In this document: piece by piece, positions 1-8,499 of the stretch
Position numbering within the stretch: the stretch's first letter is position 1
Layout of the letters: each line of letters begins with the position of its first letter
NCBI RefSeq assembly: GCF_003148845.1
Contig: NZ_QGHA01000011.1
Coordinates: 62,001-126,000 of the forward strand
Direction of reading: 5' to 3'
DNA: 64,000 bases
From: Mucilaginibacter oryzae
GTDB lineage: Bacteria > Bacteroidota > Bacteroidia > Sphingobacteriales > Sphingobacteriaceae
Translations under genes and position numbers: made by a program
Notes under the pieces: generated by a model
Seen by the model: the letters and a program-made list of their open reading frames with translations, nothing else
The model's database searches: none
What the model was told of the DNA's origin: nothing

Positions 1-1
1 T

Positions 2-505
2 GTGCTGTACGCGACGCGGCCCGAAACCGGCGGCAAATACCTCTACAGCTCCGGTGTGCCCAATGTCGATAACGCCAAAACAGCCGCCCGCTATTACCTC
101 AACGCACTGGATAAAGCCGAAGGACAGGAAGAAAGACTGAAAACCACCTTGGCCGAATTGAACGTGCAGATCCCGCAACTGGAAGCGCTTGTCGGAAAAC
201 CCTTTGAGCGGGATGCCGAACTACGGGATATGAAAACCGAACTTACCAGGCTGGAACGCGAGATCGCGCAGCAGATCAAAGCCAAACAACACGCGCAAAA
301 TGGAAGCGATGAAGGGCAAACCCCAACACCGCATGGCGAGGAAAAACATAGGATCTCCGCGCCTGAAGCCAAAGTGCTGGAAATGCCTGCCGCAGCCAGT
401 CAAAAACCTTTGGAAGGAAGGACGGCCGCTATCCTCGCGCATAGACAGGAACTCGGTGAAGGGGTTAACGAAACACTTAAAAGAACTAAGGGGGTGCGGA
501 TATGA
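2..505 (+). CDS. C-terminal end of a large DNA methylase/helicase-type ICE protein (partial)
   Basis: The frame is open to the left edge, so this is the tail of a longer gene and the GTG at position 2 is not a real start. The visible part has a short globular stretch followed by a coiled-coil rich region of the type LVGKPFERDAEL and LKTELTRLEREI, then a low-complexity linker. This layout resembles the end of the very large SNF2/N6-adenine methylase proteins carried by Bacteroidota conjugative elements; that assignment rests on pattern memory. The protein ends in the basic tail KRTKGVRI. The stop codon overlaps the start of the next gene by four bases (ATGA), so the two are translationally coupled. 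Confidence 0.6.
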   Translation: MLYATRPETGGKYLYSSGVPNVDNAKTAARYYLNALDKAEGQEERLKTTLAELNVQIPQLEALVGKPFERDAELRDMKTELTRLEREIAQQIKAKQHAQNGSDEGQTPTPHGEEKHRISAPEAKVLEMPAAASQKPLEGRTAAILAHRQELGEGVNETLKRTKGVRI

Positions 506-996
506 AAACACTGTATTTCGATCATATCCGTTGCCCACTGCACCGCTATACCTTTTCGCTGAAAGCCATCAGGGAATGGGCCGAACGCACCTGTGAAGGC
601 CGGGTGTTTAACCTCTTTGCCGGCGAAACCAAACTGGCGCTGGACGAAACCCGCAACGACCTTAACCAGGCCATGCCCGCCGACCACCACCTGGATGCTT
701 TAGTCTTCTTGCGTGAATGGAAAGGTGAGCAATTTAATACCATACTGCTGGACCCGCCCTATGCTTACCGCAAATCCATGGAACTTTACCAGCGGATGGT
801 GTGCAGCCCTTTCCGCCAATTGAAGGATACGATACCGAACTGCCTGGCACCAGGCGGACTGGTCATCACCTTCGGCTACCATTCCATTGTCATGGGCCGC
901 AAGCGCGGCTTCTGCCTGGAGCGGCTGGCTTTATTCAGTCATGGCGGCGCGATACATGATACCATTGCCAGCGCGGAGCGGTTCACACCACCTTAA
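502..996 (+). CDS. Class I SAM-dependent DNA methyltransferase (DPPY motif)
   Basis: The 164-aa protein has a probable SAM-binding loop, VFNLFAGETKLALD (about residues 31-44), in the place of the FxGxG motif, and a clear catalytic motif LLDPPYAYRKS near residue 87. DPPY is the signature of N6-adenine (or N4-cytosine) amino-methyltransferases. It is short, with no obvious target-recognition domain, and no restriction nuclease lies beside it. That makes a role in protecting the element during transfer (anti-restriction by modification) more likely than a restriction-modification system; this role is inferred. The start is fixed by the four-base overlap with the upstream gene. Confidence 0.75.
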   Translation: MKTLYFDHIRCPLHRYTFSLKAIREWAERTCEGRVFNLFAGETKLALDETRNDLNQAMPADHHLDALVFLREWKGEQFNTILLDPPYAYRKSMELYQRMVCSPFRQLKDTIPNCLAPGGLVITFGYHSIVMGRKRGFCLERLALFSHGGAIHDTIASAERFTPP

Positions 997-1044
997 AAAG
1001 GCGCTTTTGTTTTTTCTCACCAGCCATTTTTAATATTAAGAAAC

Positions 1045-1386
1045 ATGAACAACAGCATCTATACCATCAACAAAGGCATTAACAAAAGCATCGAGTTTCG
1101 CGGCCTCCGGGCGCAATACATCTGGTATTTCGCCGGACTGGTCATGGGCCTGCTGATCGTATTTGCCACCCTCTATATCCTCGGTGCCGGAACGATCATT
1201 GGTATCAGCGTTACCGGCAGCGGCGCCACGTACGGAAGCCTCAAGATCTTCGGCCTGAGCCGTAAGTACGGCAAACACGGCTTGATGAAAGCCGCCGCAA
1301 AGAAACGCCTGCCCAGGGTGTTGAAATCCTACAGCCGCCGTTTCTTCCAGCAATTCACCTTTAACCATCAACGCCATGAAAAATAA
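1045..1386 (+). CDS. traF: Conjugative transposon protein TraF (DUF4133)
   Basis: Small 113-aa membrane protein that starts NSIYTINKGINKSIEFRGL, followed by two hydrophobic segments at about residues 28-48 and 50-62 and a basic C-terminus. This is the DUF4133/TraF pattern of CTnDOT-like elements, which sits next to the TraG ATPase and is thought to be a VirB3-like inner-membrane part of the mating channel. TraE (DUF4134), which usually precedes it, is not present; the methyltransferase gene is there instead. The 3' end overlaps the next start codon by 11 bases. Confidence 0.85.
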   Translation: MNNSIYTINKGINKSIEFRGLRAQYIWYFAGLVMGLLIVFATLYILGAGTIIGISVTGSGATYGSLKIFGLSRKYGKHGLMKAAAKKRLPRVLKSYSRRFFQQFTFNHQRHEK

Positions 1387-2170
1387 ACTGGAACCCCGGA
1401 TCATCCGTTTTGAGCAGATCAGCTTTGAGATTGATGTCGACAAGCAGGTGTTAAGGCAAACCAATAAACCTGAACATGAGATCTCCTTTATCACGGATAT
1501 GGCCGATATGGGCGACCATTACCTGCTGTCCTGGGATACGGAAAAACTGACCGTCAGTCATGATCCTGATAAAGCCGAACCGATCGTCATCGATCAATTG
1601 GTTCGGCTTGACCCGGAGGGCATGTGCGCGAAATACGGTATCCCTGTAGAAAAGCTGCAAAACATGCGCGACTTCGAGGTCATTGTGGATCAGGAAGCTT
1701 TAAGACAGCGACGGGAGGGCATCCTGCCCGAGATCGACCTGGCCGGTGAACGATTTATCGTCGATCTGCAACTGCATGAGTTAAGGCACGCTAAATATTT
1801 CTTCCCGGTCATCAGCCTGAAAAGCTTTGAGCTGACCAACGATGGCTGGAATTACGAAGCTTATTATCATCCGGTGATAAAACAGGTGGTGGAACTCGAT
1901 CCCAAACTGCTGGAGTTTCCGGAAGGCGTCGTCAAACTGAAGATCCCGAATGAATTGGGTTTGGACCCGGTTGCCACTGCCCGCATGTATGGCATGGATG
2001 AGCGCGAGGTTTTGCGCCGTTACCCCATCCAAAAAGGACTAAAAGCTGAGGTCATACCGCTCAGCGAAACCCATATCCCCGCGCTGATCCAGCGGAATAA
2101 AGAAGCCCTGCGGCAGGCCCATCAGGAAAACGCCCAAAAGACCAAGCCGCGCCACCGGCCACGGTTTTAA
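1376..2170 (+). CDS. Uncharacterised ICE protein between TraF and TraG
   Basis: I do not recognise a family for this 264-aa protein. It has no signal peptide or membrane segment, so it is probably cytosolic. It looks like two related halves: the first has LDPEGMCAKYGIPVEKLQ (about residues 78-95), the second has LDPVATARMYGMDEREVLRR (about residues 198-217), each after a beta-rich stretch. The extreme C-terminus is Arg-rich (KPRHRPRF). It overlaps traF by 11 bases and is followed by a 70-base gap with a repeat before traG, so it is co-transcribed with the transfer genes. A regulatory or transferred-protein role is possible but unproven. Confidence 0.85.
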   Translation: MKNKLEPRIIRFEQISFEIDVDKQVLRQTNKPEHEISFITDMADMGDHYLLSWDTEKLTVSHDPDKAEPIVIDQLVRLDPEGMCAKYGIPVEKLQNMRDFEVIVDQEALRQRREGILPEIDLAGERFIVDLQLHELRHAKYFFPVISLKSFELTNDGWNYEAYYHPVIKQVVELDPKLLEFPEGVVKLKIPNELGLDPVATARMYGMDEREVLRRYPIQKGLKAEVIPLSETHIPALIQRNKEALRQAHQENAQKTKPRHRPRF

Positions 2171-2173
2171 TAG

Positions 2174-2209
2174 CCTCACCCCAAACCCCTCTCCCGTAGA
2201 GAGGGCTTA
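2174..2209. repeat. Short C/G-rich palindromic intergenic repeat
   Basis: The gap between the 264-aa gene and traG holds a CCCC-A-CCCCTCTCC arm followed by GAGAGGG and CTT. Its design matches the repeats at 55351, 61069 and 61168 (C-run, A-rich break, C-run, short loop, G-run), although the sequence is not identical. It lies between two transfer genes and may form a hairpin in the mRNA. Confidence 0.6.
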
Positions 2210-2240
2210 GAAGTGTCAAAGATTCAATTGAAATAGATCA

Positions 2241-4697
2241 GTGCAAATGGAAAAAGAATTAAAAAATATATTGCCCATCATGGGCATCGAGCATGACTGT
2301 ATCCTGTCCAAACAAGGCGAATACACGGTGGCTTACCGGGTACAACTACCGGAAATATTTACGCTGTCCAACGAGGATTATGAAAATATGCACCAGGCCT
2401 GGGTCAAGGCGGTCCGGGTGTTGCCTAAAGACAGCGTGCTGCATAAACAGGATTGGTTTACCCAACGAAAAGTTACCGCTGGTGAGGAAAAAAACCAAAA
2501 CTTCCTGTCAGCGGCTGCCCAAAATTATTTCGAGGGTCGGCCTTATTTACAGCATGACTGCCTGCTGTACCTGAGCAAAAAACCGCAGGGCCGGCCCAAA
2601 AGCAGTTCATTGTTCTCGACCCTGCTGCGACCGACTTTAGTGCCGAAGGAAACCCTGCAGGCGCAGGCACGCCAGGAATTTCTAAATACCTGCACGCAAT
2701 TCAAACGGCTGCTGGAAGATACCCGTTTGATCACTTTAATCCGGCTAACTTCCCCCGACCTGCAAAGCCAGCTGAAAAAGACCGGTTTGATCGAACGCTA
2801 TTGTTTCCTCTCCGAAGATGATAGCCAGTTGCTCATCAAGGATATCAGCCTGTCGGACAGCGTTCGTATCGGCAGCCAGCAAATGGCCGTTTACTCCCTG
2901 GGCGATGCCGAACAATTGCCCTCGCAATGCGGCTCGCGGCTGACCTATGATGAGTATTCTACCGACCAGACCCGCTTCCCGGTAAGTTTTGCGGCAGGTT
3001 TGGGCTTATTATTGGATTGCAGCCATATCTATAACCAGTATGTGCTGGTCGGCGACGCGCAGGCTACTTTACGCCAGCTGGAGAAAAAGCGTCTGCGCCT
3101 GCAATCGCTGTCCGCTTATTCCCGCGAGAACGCCATCTCCCTGGAGGCCACCAACGATTTCCTGAACGAAGCCATCAGCCAGCAGCGCCTGCCGGTCAAA
3201 GCGCATTGCAATGTGATGATCTGGTCGGCCGATGAAAACAAACTCAAAGAGAACGGCAATAAAGTCGTATCAGCTTTGGCCGCAATGGATGCTGCCGGTA
3301 AAACCGAAACCGATGGTGCCGCGCAGATCTGGTGGGCAGGCATCCCCGGCAATGGCGGTGACTTTCCGCTCAATGATACATTTGACACGTTCGCTGAGCA
3401 GGCGGCCTGCTTCTTTAACCTGGAAAGTAATTACCGCAGCGACCCGTCCGCCGAGGGTATCCGTTTTTGCGACCGCCTGAATGCGAGACCTGTATATGCT
3501 GATCTTTATGATGCGCCGCGCCACAATGGCATCACCAGCAATATGGGCACGCTGGTTTGCGGTACATCCGGCGGCGGCAAATCCATGACCGTCAACCATA
3601 TCCTGCGCTCGCTTTATGACCAGGGCGCGCATTGCGTGACCGTTGATATCGGCGGTAGTTATAAGGGACTTTGCGGTTTGGTCGGTGGCTACTATTTCAC
3701 CTATGAGGAAAACAACCCGATCAAATTCAATCCTTTCTATTTGGGCAAAGGCGATGTGCTGGATACCGAGAAGAAGGAAAGCCTGAAAGCCTTACTGGTG
3801 TCCTTATGGAAAGGGGAAAATGAAACCTTTAACCGGGCGGAGTATGTGGCGCTATCCAATGCCTTGCAGGGATATTATGAGCTTCTGGCAAAAAATGACC
3901 GCTTATTCCCCGGCTTCAATTCTTTCTACGACTACCTCGAAACGGACTACCGCCAGGTGCTGCAAAGCCACCGGGTCAAGGAAAGGGACTTTGATATGGA
4001 TAATTTCCTGTATGTGTTGCGGCCTTATTACAAAGGAGGTGAGTTCGACTTCCTGCTGAATGCCACGGAAAATCTCGAACTGCTCAGCCAGCCCTTCGTC
4101 GTTTTTGAACTGGACCAGATCAAAGATCATCCGATCCTTTTCCCGGTCTGCACGCTTATCATCACCGAGTTGTTTATTTCTAAAATGCGCAAGTTGCCGG
4201 GATTACGCAAAGTGCTGACGATCGATGAGGCCTGGAAAGCCATCGCTAAATCCGGGATGGCCGAATTCCTGCGCTACGCTTTTAAGACCATCCGCAAGTT
4301 TAACGGTATCCCTATCGTGATCACCCAAGAACTGGATGATCTCGTTAACTCCCCGGTCATCAAGGATGCCATTATCAATAATGCAGATATCAAGATCCTG
4401 ATGGACATGCGCAAGTTCCAGGGCAAGTTCGGCAAGCTGCAGGACGCGCTGGGCCTTTCCGATAAAGGCAAAACCATCCTGCTCTCGGTCAACAAGGACA
4501 ACCGCGAGATCTTCATCGATATCGGCGGGCAGGTGATGAAAGTTTATAAAAATGAACTCTGCCCGGAAGAATATTACGCCTTTACTACCGAAGGGCGCGA
4601 ACGGGTGAAAGTGCTGGAATATGCCGAAAAGTACGGCAGCATCGAAGCGGGCATCAAAGCCCTCGTCGCTGAAAAACAAAACACAAAAGCTGCTTAA
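2241..4697 (+). CDS. traG: TraG, VirB4-type conjugation ATPase
   Basis: The 818-aa protein powers the type IV mating channel. Walker A is GTSGGGKS at residues 441-448 and Walker B is VLTIDEAWK with the DE pair at 662-663; the downstream arginine- and glutamine-rich motifs (PIVITQELDDL) follow as expected for VirB4/TraG. N-terminal residues 1-300 form the usual VirB4 domain without an obvious membrane segment. Two starts are possible: GTG at 2241 or ATG at 2247; the ATG giving MEKELKNILP is the more likely one. No strong ribosome site precedes it, which is normal in Bacteroidota. Length fits the family (about 800-830 aa). Confidence 0.95.
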   Translation: MQMEKELKNILPIMGIEHDCILSKQGEYTVAYRVQLPEIFTLSNEDYENMHQAWVKAVRVLPKDSVLHKQDWFTQRKVTAGEEKNQNFLSAAAQNYFEGRPYLQHDCLLYLSKKPQGRPKSSSLFSTLLRPTLVPKETLQAQARQEFLNTCTQFKRLLEDTRLITLIRLTSPDLQSQLKKTGLIERYCFLSEDDSQLLIKDISLSDSVRIGSQQMAVYSLGDAEQLPSQCGSRLTYDEYSTDQTRFPVSFAAGLGLLLDCSHIYNQYVLVGDAQATLRQLEKKRLRLQSLSAYSRENAISLEATNDFLNEAISQQRLPVKAHCNVMIWSADENKLKENGNKVVSALAAMDAAGKTETDGAAQIWWAGIPGNGGDFPLNDTFDTFAEQAACFFNLESNYRSDPSAEGIRFCDRLNARPVYADLYDAPRHNGITSNMGTLVCGTSGGGKSMTVNHILRSLYDQGAHCVTVDIGGSYKGLCGLVGGYYFTYEENNPIKFNPFYLGKGDVLDTEKKESLKALLVSLWKGENETFNRAEYVALSNALQGYYELLAKNDRLFPGFNSFYDYLETDYRQVLQSHRVKERDFDMDNFLYVLRPYYKGGEFDFLLNATENLELLSQPFVVFELDQIKDHPILFPVCTLIITELFISKMRKLPGLRKVLTIDEAWKAIAKSGMAEFLRYAFKTIRKFNGIPIVITQELDDLVNSPVIKDAIINNADIKILMDMRKFQGKFGKLQDALGLSDKGKTILLSVNKDNREIFIDIGGQVMKVYKNELCPEEYYAFTTEGRERVKVLEYAEKYGSIEAGIKALVAEKQNTKAA

Positions 4698-4699
4698 CC

Positions 4700-5383
4700 A
4701 TGAAAAGAAAAATAAAAATACAGACCATCATCACCGCCGCCCTTATTTTTTCCCTCTCCGGAACGACCGTGGAAGCGCAGATACCCGGCGTTAGCCTGGT
4801 CACCGGCGTGATCAAAAAAGTGATCGTCGCTATTGACCTGAAAGTGCAGCAATTGCAGAACCAGACCATCGCCCTGCAAAACGCCGAACAGCAGTTGGAA
4901 AACTCGTTGCACCTCAACAGCCTGAACAATATTTCCGGCTGGCTGGGCAAAGAAAAAGACCTGTATGCCGGCTATTACCAGGAACTCAACAAAGTGCGCG
5001 GCCTGATCGCCGGCTACGATGCTGTCAAAAGCGTGATACGCCAGCAAAAGCAACTGGTCAGCGAATACCGGCAGGCCAGCTCGCTGTTCAAACGTGACGC
5101 GCATTTCTCGTCTGGTGAGCTTAGCTACATGGGTAATATCTATAACGGCATTTTACAGGAAAGCCTGCGCAACCTCGATCAACTGCTGATGGCCGTCAGC
5201 GACTTCAGCACGCAGATGGATGATGCCGAGCGCCTCCAAAAGATCGGACAGGCAGCCAAAGCCATGCAAACCAACCTCGACCACCTGCGCCAGTTCAACC
5301 GGCAGAACGCCGGCCTGAGCCTGATGCGCGCCAATGATGCGCAGGACCGGCAAAATGTAAAACAGCTTTATGGCATCCAGTGA
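4700..5383 (+). CDS. traI: TraI-like secreted conjugation protein, copy 1
   Basis: 227 aa with a signal peptide ending near VEAQ (about residue 26). It has the DUF4141-like features DLKVQQLQNQTIALQNAEQQ and a long helical body, and ends in VKQLYGIQ. Family knowledge places TraI of CTnDOT-like elements as a VirB5-like exported part of the mating apparatus. It starts two bases after the traG stop and is the first of three consecutive related genes. All three share a signal peptide, a helical body with an ELSYM-, ELSYF- or ELAYM-type motif, and an ending with YGI and Q. Automatic annotation may call relatives TerB, but nothing here suggests tellurite resistance. Confidence 0.85.
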   Translation: MKRKIKIQTIITAALIFSLSGTTVEAQIPGVSLVTGVIKKVIVAIDLKVQQLQNQTIALQNAEQQLENSLHLNSLNNISGWLGKEKDLYAGYYQELNKVRGLIAGYDAVKSVIRQQKQLVSEYRQASSLFKRDAHFSSGELSYMGNIYNGILQESLRNLDQLLMAVSDFSTQMDDAERLQKIGQAAKAMQTNLDHLRQFNRQNAGLSLMRANDAQDRQNVKQLYGIQ

Positions 5384-5407
5384 TCAGAAACATTAAACAC
5401 CATAGAT

Positions 5408-6061
5408 ATGAAAATAGCAGTAATAAACCTTTTAATTTTTTCCCTCGCCAGCCTGGGCTTCACTCAGGCACAGGCGCAATTCCTCGGTGGCTTTTTCAGC
5501 CAGCAAAAACAGCAGCGCAAGCTCATGGCCGAGCAGATCGCCCAATATGAGCTTTATTTAAGTGCCATTAAAACCGGCTATCACGTTGCCGAAACGGGGC
5601 TGAACGCTGTCCAGGAGTTAAAGAACGGCACATTTAATTTACATGAGGCCTATTTCAATTCCCTGGAACAGGTCAACCCGCTGATCCAAAGCGATCCCAA
5701 AGGCAAGACCATAGCCGATCTGAACGCGCAAACGCTGAAACGCTTTTCAGATGAATGGACCTGGCAGCAGCAACAGAAGCAATTAACGACGAGCGAACTG
5801 TCTTATTTCCAGAAAGTGCAGGCCAATATCGCCGCAAAATGCCAGCTGGATATAAATGAATTAACGGATGTGCTGACACCGGGTAGACTGCAACTGACCG
5901 ATGCGCAGCGGTTGGGCCGGCTGGATAAGATCTATGAGCGAATGAAGGACAAATTTGCATTTGCCGGTTCATTCACGGGTAAATGTCGTAAGCTGGCGAC
6001 CGGACGCAAAAACAGTCGGCAGGACAAGGACCAACTTAAAAAGTTGTACGGTATCCAGTAA
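5408..6061 (+). CDS. TraI-like secreted conjugation protein, copy 2
   Basis: 217 aa with a signal peptide cleaved near TQAQAQ (about residue 24). Features shared with copy 3 are GYHVAETGLNAVQELKNGTF followed by NLHEAYF, and with all copies the ELSYF motif and the C-terminal LKKLYGIQ. Two cysteines (about residues 144 and 196) could form a disulfide after export. Its position between traG and traJ and its likeness to copies 1 and 3 point to a periplasmic or surface part of the mating pore. Exact function is unknown. The gap to copy 1 is 24 bases. Confidence 0.8.
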   Translation: MKIAVINLLIFSLASLGFTQAQAQFLGGFFSQQKQQRKLMAEQIAQYELYLSAIKTGYHVAETGLNAVQELKNGTFNLHEAYFNSLEQVNPLIQSDPKGKTIADLNAQTLKRFSDEWTWQQQQKQLTTSELSYFQKVQANIAAKCQLDINELTDVLTPGRLQLTDAQRLGRLDKIYERMKDKFAFAGSFTGKCRKLATGRKNSRQDKDQLKKLYGIQ

Positions 6062-6090
6062 TAACGATCAAAAAGTGAAGGAGATCAGTG

Positions 6091-6738
6091 ATGAAGAAAA
6101 TAGCAATAACCCTTTTAGTAAGCCTTAGCCTGGCGGTAGCCACACCGCTTAGCAGCCGGGCGCAGTCCGTTGCGGACGTGATCCAGCAACTGGTGCTGGA
6201 CTATCGAAAGCTGGCCAGTCTCAAAAATATCCTCGGTCAGATGTACACCGGTTATACCGTGCTGAGCAAAGGTTACGGGGCAGTCAAAGCGGTAGCGCAG
6301 GGCAACTTTAGCTTGCATGAAGCTTTCCTCGATGGCTTGTACCTTGTTAGCCCGGCGGTACGAAAATATCCCCGCCTTACGGATATCATCAATGACCAGG
6401 CGCAACTGGTCTGGGAGTATAAAAGTGCCTCTGGCAATTTTAACCGTAGCGGAAAATTCGATCCCGATGAACTCGCCTACATGATGACGGTCTATAATAA
6501 TCTCGTGAGCCAAAGCTTGAAAAATTTGGATGCCCTGTCGTTGATCGTCACGGACAGTCAACTGCGGATGAGCGATGCCGAACGGCTCACGGCCATCGAC
6601 GGCATTTATCTCGAAAGCCACAATCAATTGGTTTACCTGCGCAAATTCAATGACCAGGCCGCGCGCATTAGCTGGCAGCGTTCGCAGGGAGCCGCGGATA
6701 AACAAAGTGTCAGAGATGTTTACGGTATAACCCAGTAA
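6091..6738 (+). CDS. TraI-like secreted conjugation protein, copy 3
   Basis: About 215 aa with a signal peptide ending near LSSRAQ. Two ATG codons lie together at 6088 and 6091; the second gives MKKIAITLLVSL, a normal signal sequence. It carries the GYTVLSKGYGAVKAVAQGNF segment and FSLHEAFLDG, matching NLHEAYF of copy 2, then ELAYMMTVYNNLVSQSLKNL, which matches copy 1 (ELSYMGNIYNGILQESLRNL). It ends in VRDVYGITQ. So copy 3 links the other two: its first half is like copy 2 and its second half is like copy 1. It is followed three bases later by traJ. Confidence 0.8.
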   Translation: MKKIAITLLVSLSLAVATPLSSRAQSVADVIQQLVLDYRKLASLKNILGQMYTGYTVLSKGYGAVKAVAQGNFSLHEAFLDGLYLVSPAVRKYPRLTDIINDQAQLVWEYKSASGNFNRSGKFDPDELAYMMTVYNNLVSQSLKNLDALSLIVTDSQLRMSDAERLTAIDGIYLESHNQLVYLRKFNDQAARISWQRSQGAADKQSVRDVYGITQ

Positions 6739-6741
6739 CTC

Positions 6742-7863
6742 ATGAAAAGAAAGATCTTAAAGATGGCCTTCGCAGCCATCCTGGCCATACTCATGCCTTT
6801 ATTTTCCCATGCGGCAGGGATAGCCGATGACCTCCACGGTTTGCAGGGCGTACTCGCTCGGCTTTATGATCAGATGATGCCTTTGTGCCAGGGGATGATC
6901 GGCGTATCCCGCGGTATCGCCGGTTTCGCCGCGCTGTGGTATATCGGTGCCCGGATCTGGAAACACCTGGCAGCGGCTGAACCGATCGATGTTTACCCCT
7001 TGCTGCGTCCGTTCGCCATCGGTTTTTGCATCGCCGCTTTCCCGCTGGTGCTTAACCTCATTAACGGCGTACTGCAACCGGTGGTAACCGCTACTGAAAG
7101 CATGGTGACCAATACCAATCAGGCCATCGCCCGTTTGCTGGCAGACGGTAAACCTGATGCGGCCGATGTATCGCCCAATGATACCAATTCAGATCCCGAT
7201 AAATGGTACCAGTACAGCCATCCCGATGGCACCGCCACCGATGCCGGGAGTAGCAACCCGATCTCCGATGCTTTTTCTGGCTGGAGTATCAAGAACTGGG
7301 CACGAAAATTTATCGCAGAGGTGCTTAAGGTGCTTTTTCAGGCAGCGGCGTTATGTCTGGATACCATCCGCACGTTCAAGCTGATCGTGCTGGCCATTCT
7401 CGGCCCGCTTTGTTTTGGTCTCAGCATTTTCGAGGGTTTTCAGCATAGCCTGAAGCAGTGGCTGGCGCGCTACGTCAATGTCTTTATGTGGCTGCCAGTC
7501 GCCAACATCTTCGGGGCGATCATCGCCAAGATCGAGGAGAACATGATCATAGGTATCCAAAACGGCGCGCCTGATCTCGGCGATCAGAACACGGCCTACC
7601 TGATCTTTTTACTGATCGGCATTGTCGGCTATTTCACCGTACCAAGTGTGGCCAACTATATCATGAACGTCGGTGGCCATGCACTTTTCAGCAAAACCAG
7701 CGCATTGGCTTCAATGGCTGTCAGTTACTTCAGCGGCTCCGTCATGCAAAGTTTTAACCGCGGCAGCAATACCCAAAACAATCAGCAAACTACCAATAAC
7801 CAACAGGGCAACACGCAGAGTTTCAACAAAAGCAAGCTCTCCGGCAGTCCGCCAAAAAAATAG
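6742..7863 (+). CDS. traJ: TraJ, VirB6-like conjugation membrane protein
   Basis: 373 aa with an N-terminal signal segment (ILAILMPLFSHA) and several hydrophobic helices at about residues 45-60, 90-115, 190-230, 245-265 and 285-310. A polar loop in the middle (about residues 135-180) and a Gln/Asn-rich C-terminal tail (about 340-373) complete the layout. This matches the TraJ/TrbL-type polytopic protein of Bacteroidota conjugative transposons, thought to form part of the inner-membrane channel. It sits between the TraI-like genes and traK, the family's usual gene order. Confidence 0.9.
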   Translation: MKRKILKMAFAAILAILMPLFSHAAGIADDLHGLQGVLARLYDQMMPLCQGMIGVSRGIAGFAALWYIGARIWKHLAAAEPIDVYPLLRPFAIGFCIAAFPLVLNLINGVLQPVVTATESMVTNTNQAIARLLADGKPDAADVSPNDTNSDPDKWYQYSHPDGTATDAGSSNPISDAFSGWSIKNWARKFIAEVLKVLFQAAALCLDTIRTFKLIVLAILGPLCFGLSIFEGFQHSLKQWLARYVNVFMWLPVANIFGAIIAKIEENMIIGIQNGAPDLGDQNTAYLIFLLIGIVGYFTVPSVANYIMNVGGHALFSKTSALASMAVSYFSGSVMQSFNRGSNTQNNQQTTNNQQGNTQSFNKSKLSGSPPKK

Positions 7864-7869
7864 CGAACC

Positions 7870-8487
7870 ATGTTTAAGAAAATGAAAAATTTAGAAACAG
7901 CCTTTCAGCATGTACGTGGTTTTACCATCGCCATTGTGATCGGCGCATTTGTGACCATTGGCTTTACGGCCTGGCAGGACAAACAAAGATCCCTCGCCCT
8001 GCAAAACAAGGTCTATATCATCTCCGGCAACACCGCCTGGTCAGCAGTGGCGGTAGATAAAAGCGCTTACCTGCCGATGGAGATCCGCGGCCATGTACGG
8101 GCCTTCCACGAAGCCTTCTTTACGCTTGATCCGGATGAAAAAGTCATCAGGCAGAACCTGAGCAAAGCGCTTTACCTCGCCGATGGCTCCGCCAAGAAAG
8201 TATATGACAGCTTATCGGTCAGCGGCTATTATTCCGGCATCATCGCCGGGAATATCAGCCAGCGCATCAATGTGGACAGTGTGCAGGTCGATACCCGCGT
8301 TTCACCCTACCATTTCCGCTGCTATGCTACGCTGCATCTGATCCGTTCGACCAGCAATGTCAGCCAAAGCCTGATCACTGAAGGCGACCTGCGGGAGGTC
8401 AGCCGCAGCGATAATAACCTGCTCGGCTTTCTGATCGAGCATTGGAATACCATCGAAAACAAAGTATTAACCGTGAGCAATCATTAA
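7870..8487 (+). CDS. traK: TraK, VirB8-like conjugation protein
   Basis: 205 aa with a single N-terminal membrane anchor (TIAIVIGAFVTIGFTAW, about residues 17-33) and a soluble periplasmic domain, the architecture of VirB8-like assembly factors. Motifs typical of TraK are YIISGNTAWSA and MEIRGHVRAFHEAFFTLDPD. The gene starts six bases after traJ and is followed after 12 bases by traM. In CTnDOT-type clusters a small traL (DUF3989) gene normally lies between traK and traM; it is absent here. Confidence 0.92.
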   Translation: MFKKMKNLETAFQHVRGFTIAIVIGAFVTIGFTAWQDKQRSLALQNKVYIISGNTAWSAVAVDKSAYLPMEIRGHVRAFHEAFFTLDPDEKVIRQNLSKALYLADGSAKKVYDSLSVSGYYSGIIAGNISQRINVDSVQVDTRVSPYHFRCYATLHLIRSTSNVSQSLITEGDLREVSRSDNNLLGFLIEHWNTIENKVLTVSNH

Positions 8488-8499
8488 TCCATAATCATT

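Noticed and set aside
5408..6738. Tellurite-resistance (TerB) proteins
   Set aside because: Such labels occur for this kind of protein, but signal peptides, length and place in the tra cluster fit exported mating-pore parts, and no other ter genes are present.
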